Source: Planctomyces sp. SH-PL14 (GTDB lineage Bacteria > Planctomycetota > Planctomycetia > Planctomycetales > Planctomycetaceae). From it: a stretch of 64,000 nucleotides of DNA. Positions 27,274 to 36,500 of this stretch are shown piece after piece. Each line of letters starts with the position of its first letter. Position 1 is the first letter of the stretch. Both the position numbers and the translations under genes were made by a program. The notes beneath the pieces are model-generated. The model saw nothing but the letters and a program-made list of their open reading frames with translations, made no database searches and was not told the DNA's origin. The DNA lies in assembly GCF_001610835.1 (NCBI RefSeq), contig NZ_CP011270.1, forward strand, positions 4,110,001 through 4,174,000, written 5' to 3'.

Positions 27274-28410
27274 TCACCCGCCAGCCGAGGCGGTCCGTTT
27301 CGCCAGCGGGACGAACGGCCGCGGGGGGGATCCGACGTAGTCGGCGTCGGGGCGGATGAGTCGGTTGTTTGCCCGTTGTTCCAGAATGTGCGCCCCCCAT
27401 CCCGCGGTGCGGGCGAAAACAAAGAGGGGCGTGAACAGCGGGGCCGGGATCCCGAGGAAGTGATACGCCCCGGCCGAGTAGAAATCGAGGTTGGTGAAGA
27501 TCTTCTTCTCGCGGCGCATCACCTCGTCGATCCGGACCGAGACCGGATAGAACCGCGTGTCCCCCGTCTCCCGCCCGAGCCGCTCGGCCCACCGCTGGAT
27601 GATCGTCGAGCGGGGATCGGTGTGCCGGTAGACCCGGTGGCCGAACCCCATAATCTTCTCCTTCCGCCGGAGCTTTTCCATAACCCCCTGCTCGGCGGCC
27701 TCGGGGTCGGCGAACTCCTCGATCAGCGCGAAAGCGGCCTCATTCGCCCCCCCATGAAGCGGGCCACGAAGCGTCCCGATCGCGGCCGTGATCGCCGAGT
27801 AAACATCCGCCAGCGTCGAGGCGGCGATCCGGGCCGTGAAGGTCGACGCGTTGAACTCATGCTCGGCATAGAGAGTCAGCGAGACATCGAGCGCGCGGCG
27901 GGCGGTCTCCTCCGGAGGACGACCGTGCAGCAGCCGGAGAAAGTGTCCGGCGATCGTCCGGTCGTCGGTCTCGACGTCGAGTCGTTCGCCGGTCGCGTGA
28001 AACTGGTGCCAGTAGCAGAGCATCGAGGGGAACAAGCCCAGGAGCCTGTCGATGACATCGAGCGCGCTCCGGCCGTCTTCTTCGGGCTCGAGACATCCGA
28101 GAGCGGAGCATCCGGTCCGGAGGACATCCATCGGATGGGCCGTGGCGGGGAGCCGTTCCAGGATGTCCCGCAGGGGGCCCGGCAGGCCGCGCCGTTCCCG
28201 AAGCCGGGTCTGGTAGCCCTCCAGCTCCGCCGCGGTCGGCAGTTCCCCGCGGAGGAGGAGCCAGGCGACCTCTTCGAATCCGGCGTGCTCCGCGAGGTCC
28301 TCGATCGAGTACCCCCGGTAGGTCAGCCCGACCCCCTCCTTACCGACCGTGCTCAGGGCGGTCTGGCCGGCGACGATCCCTTCGAGACCGCCGGTACGTG
28401 TCGTACTCAT
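27274..28410 (-). CDS. prpC: 2-methylcitrate synthase (citrate synthase family)
   Basis: A 378-residue citrate synthase-fold enzyme with the catalytic residues in context: LRGPLHGGANEAAFALIEEF (first His), MGFGHRVYRHTDPRSTII (second His) and FTPLFVFARTAGWGAHILEQ with the late Asp/Arg region. The N-terminal GLEGIVAGQTALSTV and RGYSIEDLAEH are typical of PrpC-like and short type II enzymes. It would condense propionyl-CoA and oxaloacetate. The assignment as methylcitrate rather than citrate synthase rests on the prpB and prpD neighbours. GAGGAG precedes the ATG. Confidence 0.93.
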   Translation of the reverse strand: MSTTRTGGLEGIVAGQTALSTVGKEGVGLTYRGYSIEDLAEHAGFEEVAWLLLRGELPTAAELEGYQTRLRERRGLPGPLRDILERLPATAHPMDVLRTGCSALGCLEPEEDGRSALDVIDRLLGLFPSMLCYWHQFHATGERLDVETDDRTIAGHFLRLLHGRPPEETARRALDVSLTLYAEHEFNASTFTARIAASTLADVYSAITAAIGTLRGPLHGGANEAAFALIEEFADPEAAEQGVMEKLRRKEKIMGFGHRVYRHTDPRSTIIQRWAERLGRETGDTRFYPVSVRIDEVMRREKKIFTNLDFYSAGAYHFLGIPAPLFTPLFVFARTAGWGAHILEQRANNRLIRPDADYVGSPPRPFVPLAKRTASAGG

Positions 28411-28480
28411 CGTCGTCTCCTCGGATTGCGCGATCGACTGGTTCGAATACTGTGGGAGGACACTTTGGTGGCCGACCCGC

Positions 28481-29359
28481 CTACGGCCCGCTGTCGAGCT
28501 TCTGCTCCCAGGTGTGGTAGTCGAGTACCCGGTACAGCTCCTCGCGGGTCTGCATCCCGTCGACGACCGCTTTCTGCGTCCCGTCGCGGCGGAGCGTTTC
28601 GTAGACCCGCAGGGCGGCGGCGCTCATGGCGCGGAAGGCCGAGAGGGGATAAAGGGCCAGCCGGACCCCCGCGGCGCGGAGTTCGTCGGTCGTCAGCAGC
28701 GGCGTCTTCCCGAACTCGGTCATGTTGGCCAGGATCGGGACCGGGATCGCCGCCGCGAACTGCCGGAACTCGTCGGCGGTCCGCAGGGCCTCGGCGAAGA
28801 TCATGTCCGCCCCGGCTTCGACGTACCGGCCCGCCCGGTCGATCGCTGCGGCGAGCCCTTCGCCCGCCGCGGCATCGGTCCGGGCCATGAGGACGAACGC
28901 GGGGTCAGTCTTGGCCTCGGCCGCGGATCGGACGCGGTCGATCATCTCTTCCGCCGGGACGAGCCGTTTCCCCGGGCGATGGCCGCACCGCTTGGCGTCG
29001 ACCTGGTCTTCGAGATGGATCGCGGCGACTCCTGCCCGGATCATTTCGCGGACGGTCCGGCCGATCGTCAGCCGGCTTCCCCACCCGGTGTCGCAGTCGA
29101 CGAGGAGCGGGAGCCGCGTCGTCGCCGTGATCCGCCGCGCGTCTTCGAGGACGTTGTCGAGCGAGGTCATTCCCAGATCGGGGAGCCCGAAGGAGGCATT
29201 CGCGACCCCCGCGCCCGAGAGGTAGAGCGCCCGGAACCCGGCCCCCTCGGCGAGCCGCGCACAGTAAGCGTTGATGACGCCGGCGACCTGCAATGGCCGC
29301 TCCTCCTCAACCGCACGGCGGAAGGCGGCCCCCGGTGACTCCCCCGCCGACGCGGACAT
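28481..29359 (-). CDS. prpB: Methylisocitrate lyase
   Basis: A 292-residue enzyme of the isocitrate lyase superfamily from the ATG at 29359, which has AGGAG 6 bases upstream (an upstream ATG at 29407 adds 16 residues). The active-site signature KRCGH is present within IHLEDQVDAKRCGHRPGK, with LPLLVDCDTGWG (metal-binding Asp) and RTDAAAGEGL. It cleaves 2-methylisocitrate to pyruvate and succinate, the last step of propionate oxidation by the 2-methylcitrate cycle. It is the first gene of the minus-strand operon; about 70 bases separate it from prpC. Confidence 0.93.
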   Translation of the reverse strand: MSASAGESPGAAFRRAVEEERPLQVAGVINAYCARLAEGAGFRALYLSGAGVANASFGLPDLGMTSLDNVLEDARRITATTRLPLLVDCDTGWGSRLTIGRTVREMIRAGVAAIHLEDQVDAKRCGHRPGKRLVPAEEMIDRVRSAAEAKTDPAFVLMARTDAAAGEGLAAAIDRAGRYVEAGADMIFAEALRTADEFRQFAAAIPVPILANMTEFGKTPLLTTDELRAAGVRLALYPLSAFRAMSAAALRVYETLRRDGTQKAVVDGMQTREELYRVLDYHTWEQKLDSGP

Positions 29360-29505
29360 GGCGGCTCCTGTGGTCTGGCTCAGATGGTGGATCGTCTCTT
29401 CGATCATATCGCTGCCACCGGACGTTGTCGCAGATCGGGTGTTGCGGGATCGCGGGAACTTGAGGTGCTTGCGGCCGGACAGTTGGTGCTACGTTCACCG
29501 GAACC

Positions 29506-29655
29506 GGGAGGGCGAAGCTCCTGCTGGGCCGCGCAGGTTCGAGACCGCGTTCAATCTGTCTCGCATGGATGCTCAAACGAGATCTCCGTGTCATGCCGAG
29601 AAGGCAATCGGTCGCTTCGCCCACCGCCGCGACTCGGCTGGAGCCTCGCCCTCCC
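29506..29655. mobile_element. MITE-like 150-base unit with inverted terminal arms
   Basis: GGGAGGGCGAAGCTCC (29506-29521) and GGAGCCTCGCCCTCCC (29640-29655) are inverted repeats matching at 15 of 16 positions, with weaker pairing continuing about 8 bases inward. Inside there is no transposase and no convincing gene. The unit sits in the about 450-base gap between prpB and the PSD1 gene; the rest of that gap shows no other feature. Its size and terminal inverted repeats suggest a non-autonomous mobile unit or a palindromic repeat; no target-site duplication was established. Confidence 0.5.
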
Positions 29656-29817
29656 GATCGCTGGCTTTCGGGGTGCAGACCTGAGCCGGGTGGTGCGTTC
29701 GCCGCGGTGATTGCCATGTGACAGACCAGACGGTGTACTACGGGAAGCCGGGACCGCGTCGCGCCGCCGCCAGGACCGCTGAACGTCCCCACGAAACTCC
29801 TTTCGGGAGGCCTCGAC

Positions 29818-32800
29818 TTGCCGTCTCCTTTGCTGCTCCGCCTGGCACTGCTGGCCGCACTCTTTGCATCAAGTTCGGTTCGGGCCGATGACAAGGTCGA
29901 CTACGCGAAGCAGATCAAGCCGGTCCTGCACGAGCGGTGTTACGCCTGCCACGGCGCGCTGAAGCAGGAAGGGGGCCTGCGGCTCGACACCGCGGCCCTG
30001 GCGATCCAGGGAGGAGACAGCGGTGCGGCGCTCGTGCCGGGGGACGCCGCTGAGAGCGTGCTGCTCCAGCGGGTCTCCGCCCGCGATGACTCCGAGCGGA
30101 TGCCGCCGGAAGGAGAGCCGCTGACTCCCGCACAGATTGAGGTCCTCCGCCGCTGGATCGAGCAGAAAGCTCCCGCCCCCGCCGATGAGCAGCCGGAAGC
30201 CGATCCGCGCCGGCACTGGGCCTTTCAGTCCCCGGTCCGTCCACCGGTCCCCGTCGTCCGGAACGAAGCCTGGCAGCGGAACCCGATCGATGCCTTCCTG
30301 GCGGCCGAACACGAGCGGCACGGCCTCACTCCGCAGACACCGGCCGACCGGCTCGCGTGGCTGCGGCGGGTCACGCTCGACCTGACCGGGCTCCCGCCGT
30401 CGCGGGCCGAGATGGTGGCGTTCCAAGCGGACGACTCCGCCGAGGCGTACGACCGCGTTGTCGATCGGCTGCTTGCCAGTCCGCAGTATGGCGAGCGATG
30501 GGGGCGGCACTGGATGGATATCTGGCGGTACAGCGATTGGTGGGGGCTGGGGGCAGAGGTCCGGAACTCCCAGAAGCACATCTGGCACTGGCGGGACTGG
30601 ATCATCGAGTCGCTGAACGCCGATGTCGGGTACGACCAGATGCTCCGTGAGATGCTGGCGGCCGACGAGCTTTACCCGGACGACCTGGACCGGCTGCGGG
30701 CGGGGGGCTTCCTGGCCCGGCAGTACTTCAAGTTCAACCGGACGACGTGGCTGGACGGCGTCGTCGAGCACACGGCGAAGGCGATGCTGGGCCTGACGGC
30801 GAACTGCGCGAAGTGCCACGACCACAAGTACGATCCGCTCTCGCAGCAGGAGTACTACCAGCTCCGGGCGTTCTTCGAGCCGTACCAGATCCGGACCGAG
30901 TTCGTTCTGGGCCAGACCACGCCGGAGAAGGACGGCATCCCGCGTCCTTTCGACTGCAATCTCGATCAGAAGACGTACCTCCACATCCGGGGGGACGAGA
31001 GCAAGCCGGACGAGGGCCGCGTCATTGTTCCGGGCGTCCCGAGTTTTCTCCCGCAGGAGACGCTGCGGATCGAATCCATCTCGCTCCCGCCTGTGGCCAC
31101 CCGGCCGGGCCTCCGCGCGTTCGTTGTTGAGGCGCACCGCGCTGCCGCCGACAAGGCGATCGCGGCTGCGCGGACTGAGCTCGAGTCCGCGCGACGGCGG
31201 CTGAAGGAGTCCGAGCTCGCGGCGGCGAATGTCCCGGCGAAGGAGGAACCGCCCAGCGCCGAGCCGAAGACGTTGATCGAGGACCGCTTCACGGCGGACC
31301 GGCCTGATCTGCGGGAAGCGCGAAGCGGCGTCTGGAAGCAGGAAAGCGATCGCTTCGTCCAGACGCAGACCGGCGCGACCCGCGCGGCACTGCGGTGGAA
31401 GGTCGCGCCGCCACGGGACTTTGAAGCGCGGCTCCGCTACATCCCGCGCGGCGGGGAGACGTGGAAGTCGGTTGGAATCGCCTTCGATGTCGCGGGTCCG
31501 GAGCAGGAAGTCCTCGCGTACCTCAGTTCCTACGCCGGCGGTCCCAAGGCGCAGGTCTCCTATCGAGCCGGAGGCGGCTCGGTCTATCCGGCCGAGGGAG
31601 CGCAGGGGCGGCCGATCCCGCTCGATGAACCGCACGAGCTGGTCCTCCGGGTCCGGGATACGCTCGTCAACCTGACCGTCGATGGCCAGGAGTCGGTTGC
31701 CTACCACCTGCCGATTCCGCGGCAGGACGGGCCGCTTGAGCTCATCGCCTTCGACGCGCGGGCCGAGTTCCTCTCGTTCGAGCTGCGGACATTGCCGATG
31801 GGAGTTCCGCTCCGCGAGCCTGCTGCAAAAGGTTCCGCGAAGGGAAAGCCCACCGGGCCGCTGCCGGTCGACCAGGCGCAGCTCACCGTGGCGATCATCG
31901 AAAAAGCTCTTGTTGCTGCGGAGGCGGAACGAGCCTCGATCGATGCCCGGGCCGCAGCCGATGCCGCGCGCTTCCCGACCTCTGGGTCAGCCGATGCCGC
32001 CCCAGCGATTCGGGCGGCCGTCGAGGCCGAGCGCCGCGCCGCGATTGCCCGCGCCGATGAGGCGGTCAGCCGGGCTGAGCTCGCTCTGCTCCAGGCCCCG
32101 ACGGAAGAGGCCGGAAAAGCCAAGCGGGAGGAAGCGGAGAAGGGACTCGCCAAGGCGAAGGAGGCGCTGGACGCCGCCCGCAAGGCCCTGGAGACTCCCG
32201 GAGTGGCCTACGCCGAACTGGCTGGGGCGTACAAGACGCTCGAGTCGAATGTCGAGACAGAAGAGTCCCGCTCGAAGCCGTTCCCGACGACGAGCAGCGG
32301 CCGCCGCGCCGCCCTGGCCCGGTGGATGACGGATTCGCGGCATCCGCTCACGCCGCGGGTCGCTGTCAATCACATCTGGAGCCGGCATATGGGCCGGCCG
32401 CTGGTCGCGACTGTTTTCGACTTTGGGCGTAAGGGGGCTGCGCCGACGCATCCCGAGTTGCTCGACTGGCTGGCGGTCGAGTTTGTCGAGTCGGGGTGGA
32501 GCATGAAGCATCTCCATCGGTTGATCGTCACTTCGCAGGCGTACCGGCTTTCGTCGTCGAGCGTGGGGGCCGAGGCGGCGAACCGCGTGGCGGATGCGGA
32601 GAACCGGTACTACTGGCGGGGGAATCCGGTCCGGATGGAGGCGCAGGTGGTTCGGGACAGTCTGCTTTCGCTGGCGGGTGAGTTGGACCTGACGCGGGGT
32701 GGGCCGTCGATCCCGGTGAAGGAGGAGTCGCGGCGGCGGAGTCTGTATTACGTGCATTCGCACAATGAGCATCAGACGTTCCTGTCGATCTTTGACGATG

Positions 32801-33138
32801 CGAATGTGCTGGACTGTTATCGGCGGGCGGAGAGCATTGTTCCGCAGCAGGCGCTGGCGCTGGAGAACAGCGAGGTCGCGCTGGCGATGGCGGAGAGGAT
32901 TGCGGACCGGATTGCGAAGGAGGGGTGCGCGGAGGCTGATGACGAGTTTGTGCGGGAGGCGTTTCTGGTGACGCTGAACATTGAGCCGAGCGACGACGAG
33001 CGGACGCTGCTGCGGGCTGCGCTGGTTCAGTTGACGGCGACGTCTCGCGAGCAGAAGCGGCCAATGCCGGAGCGGCAGGCGCGCGTGAGCCTCGTCCACG
33101 CGCTACTGAACCACAACGACTTCGTGACAATCCGCTGA
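29818..33138 (+). CDS. PSD1 and planctomycete cytochrome C domain protein (DUF1549/DUF1553)
   Basis: A 1106-residue exported protein starting at TTG 29818 with GGGAGG upstream. A signal peptide (LLLRLALLAALFASSSVRA) is followed by a planctomycete cytochrome C domain with heme motif CYACH (Cys41, Cys44, His45). DUF1549 follows (about 135-340: RLAWLRRVTLDLTGLPPSRA, YGERWGRHWMDIWRYSD, CAKCHDHKYDPLSQQEYYQL). Next come a beta-sandwich, LamG-like insertion (about 480-660) and a Lys/Glu/Ala coiled coil (680-800), then DUF1553 (810-1060: HPLTPRVAVNHIWSRHMGRP, GWSMKHLHRLIVTSQAYRLS). The role is unknown; a redox function on polysaccharides has been proposed. A DUF1501 gene usually follows; here it does not. 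Confidence 0.95.
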   Translation: MPSPLLLRLALLAALFASSSVRADDKVDYAKQIKPVLHERCYACHGALKQEGGLRLDTAALAIQGGDSGAALVPGDAAESVLLQRVSARDDSERMPPEGEPLTPAQIEVLRRWIEQKAPAPADEQPEADPRRHWAFQSPVRPPVPVVRNEAWQRNPIDAFLAAEHERHGLTPQTPADRLAWLRRVTLDLTGLPPSRAEMVAFQADDSAEAYDRVVDRLLASPQYGERWGRHWMDIWRYSDWWGLGAEVRNSQKHIWHWRDWIIESLNADVGYDQMLREMLAADELYPDDLDRLRAGGFLARQYFKFNRTTWLDGVVEHTAKAMLGLTANCAKCHDHKYDPLSQQEYYQLRAFFEPYQIRTEFVLGQTTPEKDGIPRPFDCNLDQKTYLHIRGDESKPDEGRVIVPGVPSFLPQETLRIESISLPPVATRPGLRAFVVEAHRAAADKAIAAARTELESARRRLKESELAAANVPAKEEPPSAEPKTLIEDRFTADRPDLREARSGVWKQESDRFVQTQTGATRAALRWKVAPPRDFEARLRYIPRGGETWKSVGIAFDVAGPEQEVLAYLSSYAGGPKAQVSYRAGGGSVYPAEGAQGRPIPLDEPHELVLRVRDTLVNLTVDGQESVAYHLPIPRQDGPLELIAFDARAEFLSFELRTLPMGVPLREPAAKGSAKGKPTGPLPVDQAQLTVAIIEKALVAAEAERASIDARAAADAARFPTSGSADAAPAIRAAVEAERRAAIARADEAVSRAELALLQAPTEEAGKAKREEAEKGLAKAKEALDAARKALETPGVAYAELAGAYKTLESNVETEESRSKPFPTTSSGRRAALARWMTDSRHPLTPRVAVNHIWSRHMGRPLVATVFDFGRKGAAPTHPELLDWLAVEFVESGWSMKHLHRLIVTSQAYRLSSSSVGAEAANRVADAENRYYWRGNPVRMEAQVVRDSLLSLAGELDLTRGGPSIPVKEESRRRSLYYVHSHNEHQTFLSIFDDANVLDCYRRAESIVPQQALALENSEVALAMAERIADRIAKEGCAEADDEFVREAFLVTLNIEPSDDERTLLRAALVQLTATSREQKRPMPERQARVSLVHALLNHNDFVTIR

Positions 33139-33139
33139 A

Positions 33140-33475
33140 TCGGGTCCAGGGGCACCCTGGTGGGGGGATGCAAGGGGGGCAACGCCCCTCTTGCCCGCCG
33201 GAGGCCTGGCCGTCGAGAGATGTCTGAAGGAGAACCTGTCCAAGCGCGGACACCGTGTCGTATGCCCCCTCACCAACCCGCGGCGATTGCGAAGCAAGCG
33301 GTGTGGTGTAGAGGAGTCCTCAACGCCGGTTCCATAAAACGGACGTCCGTTGTTTACCACGGTTCCTCACCGGAATGCCTCCGGCGGCAAGGGGGCGTGG
33401 CCCCCTTGACCCCAGGCTGCCGTCGCACGTTGGGTTTGAGCTATCGCGTCCGTCCGGCAAGGACATCGTTCGAGC
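33140..33475 (+). repeat. Intergenic structured element, copy R5
   Basis: Full-length copy whose A end (GGGTCCAGGGGCACCCTGG) begins 2-3 bases after the stop codon of the PSD1 gene, the tightest junction in the window. The right hairpin is CAAGGGGGC-GTG-GCCCCCTTG (33388-33408). The B end lies about 85 bases before the WD40 gene start; the remaining gap to 33559 contains the WD40 ribosome-binding site AGGAGG. Confidence 0.93.
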
Positions 33476-33559
33476 GACCGGACCTACGGAAAGCGTTGAC
33501 GCTAGGGACCAGCCAGCCGACACTCGGTGTTTGCCGTCCCCAATTCAGGAGGCTCGCCT

Positions 33560-36500
33560 GTGGGAAGTCTGCGCTCGATCGTGCTCGGCTGCGTAGGAAT
33601 GGGAGCCTCCCTGGCTTTCTTCAGCCCTTGTGACACTCTGGCCCAGACCCCGCCCAAAGTTCTCACAACGCTCCAGGGACACACCGGAGCCGTCAACGGC
33701 GCCGGCTTCACTCGCGACGGCAAACTCGTCGTCACCGTCAGCGCCGACGAGACCATCCGCATCTGGGACGCCACCACCGGCCAGGAAGTCCGCCGCCTCG
33801 AAGGACCCAAAGGACACCTCCTCAGCCTCGCGATCGCGCCCGACGACCGCTCCTTCATCACCGGCGGCCAGGACAACCAGATCCGCCACTGGGACCTTCC
33901 ACAATCGGTCCCCCTCCGATCTCTCGCCGGCCACACCGCCGCCGCCTCCCGCTTCGCCGTCAGCCCCGACAACCAGGTCCTGGCCAGCGTCGGTGACGAC
34001 CGTCAGCTTCGACTCTGGGAGACCAAGCTCGGCGCCGCCAGTGGAGCCTGGAAGGCCGACCAGAAAACTCCGACGGCCGTCGCCTACCGCTTCGACAACC
34101 AGGAACTCGCGATCGGCGACGAAGCGGGCCGCATCACCCTCTGGAACCCCGTCGAGAACCGGACCGTCGGCCTCCTCGGTGCCCACGCCGGCCCCGTCCG
34201 CGGCCTGCACTATCACCCCAACAACCAGCAGATCATCTCCGCCGGCCAGGACGGAGATGCCCGGATCTTCCAGCTCCCCCTCGTCCCCCCGCGGCTCATC
34301 CCCGGCCACTACTCAGCGGTCTCGGCCCTTGTCCTGGCACCGAACGGACAACACATCCTCGCCGGGGGCGAAGACAAGGTCGCGCGGCTCTTCCTCCTGC
34401 AGACCGGACAGCTTCAGCGGGAATTCCCGCCGCTTCCGGGACGAATTACGGCCGTCGCCGCTTCGTCCAACTCCGCTCACGCCGCGGCAGCCGACAGTGA
34501 AGGAAACATCCAGCTCTGGGGCTTCAACGACGGCAACCCGCAGCCCCTCCTACGGGGGCACGCCGGACCGGTCGAAGCCATGGCCTTCCACCCGGACAGC
34601 CAGCGGATCGCGACCGCCGGACGGGACGGGACGGTCCGCGTCTGGCGCGTCCCGCCGACACCGATTCAACTCCTGCACGGCCACCAGGCCCCGGTCCGGG
34701 CCATGGCGAGCACTCCCGATGGCCGGCAGTTCGCCTCCGCCGCGGCCGACAAGGTGGTCCACTTCTGGAACGCCAACGGTCAGTCCGCCCGACAGTACGG
34801 CGGACACCAGGCGGAAGTCCTGAGCCTCGCCTACCGCGGAGACGGCGGCCTCGTAGCGAGCGGCGACGCCGCCGGGACAGTCCACGTTCAGTCGAGCGAC
34901 GGCAACCTCCAGGGGGTCCTGGGAGCCCATCCCGCTCCGGTGACTGCGATCGGCTTCCACCCGACGCTCCAGATCCTCTGCACGGCCGACGCCGAGGGGA
35001 CGATCAAGCAGTGGCTCCTGCCGCTCAATCCGCCGCGGCAGCAGGCGGGACACCCGGAAGCGATCCGGGCCGTCGCGGTCACGGCCGATGGCCGGTTCAC
35101 GCTCTCGACCTCCAACGACGGCGCGATCCGGGTGTGGGAGTCGTCGAGCGGCAACCACGTCCGCAACCTCGACGGACTCCCCGGCCCGATCCTCTCGGTC
35201 GCCGTCAGCCCGGACGGCAACCTCGTTGTCGCTGGCAACGAGGCGGGAACGATCCGCTTCTGGAACCTCAGCGATGGCCAGCACCGGGGCGAAGGGAAGG
35301 CTCCGGGAGGAGCGATCCCGACGATCGCGTTTCATCCGAGGGAGCTGGTCGTCGCCACCGGGAGCGCCGACGGCCACGTCCGCGTCTGGACGGTCCCGGC
35401 CCCCCCGAAGGATGGAACGCCCCCCGCCGCGCCGGAAGAGAAGACAAGCTATCGCGCCCACGAAGGGGAGATCACGTCGCTCGCGTACGCCGCCGACGGT
35501 CTGACGCTGGTTTCGGGCGGAGCGGACAAGCGGGTCCACCTTCAGACGCTCGCCAACCCGGACAGCGGCAAGTCGCTGACCGGCCCCCGCGATCGGATCC
35601 GGGCCCTCGCGATCTCCCCCGAAGGACTGGTCTATGCCACGTCGGGTGACCGGAAAATCTACGTCTGGACCACGGCGGGAGACGGAAAGCCCCTCCGGAC
35701 GATGGCCGACACCGCGGTCACGACGAGCCTCGCGCTCTCGGCGGACGGTCGCCGGCTGGCCCTGGGTGGGGGAGCGGCTGGAGCGGGGGGCAACGATGAC
35801 CGCATCGTCCGCGTCGTCGATCCGGCGACGCTGCTGGAACTCGAACGGTTCACCGGTCACTCCGGAGCGGTGACATCGGTCGCGATCTCGCACGACGGCA
35901 AGACCCTGGCGAGCGGCGGAGTCGACAAGCTGGTCCGGATCCAGAACGTCTCGAGCCTGCACACGATGTCGGTCGGCCAGGGACCGGTCACGGAAGTCGC
36001 CATCCTGCCGGGCTCGTTCCGGATGCTGGCGGCGGTTGGCGGCGAGCCGCAGGTCCGGCAGTGGCAGGCGGACGGCAAACCGCTCCCGCCGCTGGTCCTG
36101 TCGGCACCCATCTCGCAGTTCCGAACCCGCGATCAGGAACTCCTCACGACTGACTCCGAAGGCCGGATCCAGTTCTGGTCCCTCCCCGATCTCAAGCCGA
36201 CGCGGTCGATCGAAGCCGCGGCGCCGCTCACGAGTCTGACGCTCAAAGGGGATGGCAGCCGTCTGGCGGTCGGAGACAGCCTCGGACAGGTCCGGGTCTA
36301 CGCGGTCTCGGAGACCCCGGTCCTGCTGGAGCAGTTCCGGGTCGAGACGCCGGTGGCCGACCTCGTGTTCGCCGGCGACGCACAGAAGCCGACGGTCGTC
36401 GTCGGCTCGATCGCCCCGCAGCTCTCCCAGCGGGAGCTGGCGATCGAGCGGTTGATCCCGGCTCACGCGGGGGCGGCCCTGGGGGTCGCGTTCAACAACT

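Noticed and set aside
29384-29710. Small plus-strand frame over the prpB start and the MITE-like unit
   Set aside because: No domain, no ribosome-binding site, and it overlaps the operon's first gene antisense.
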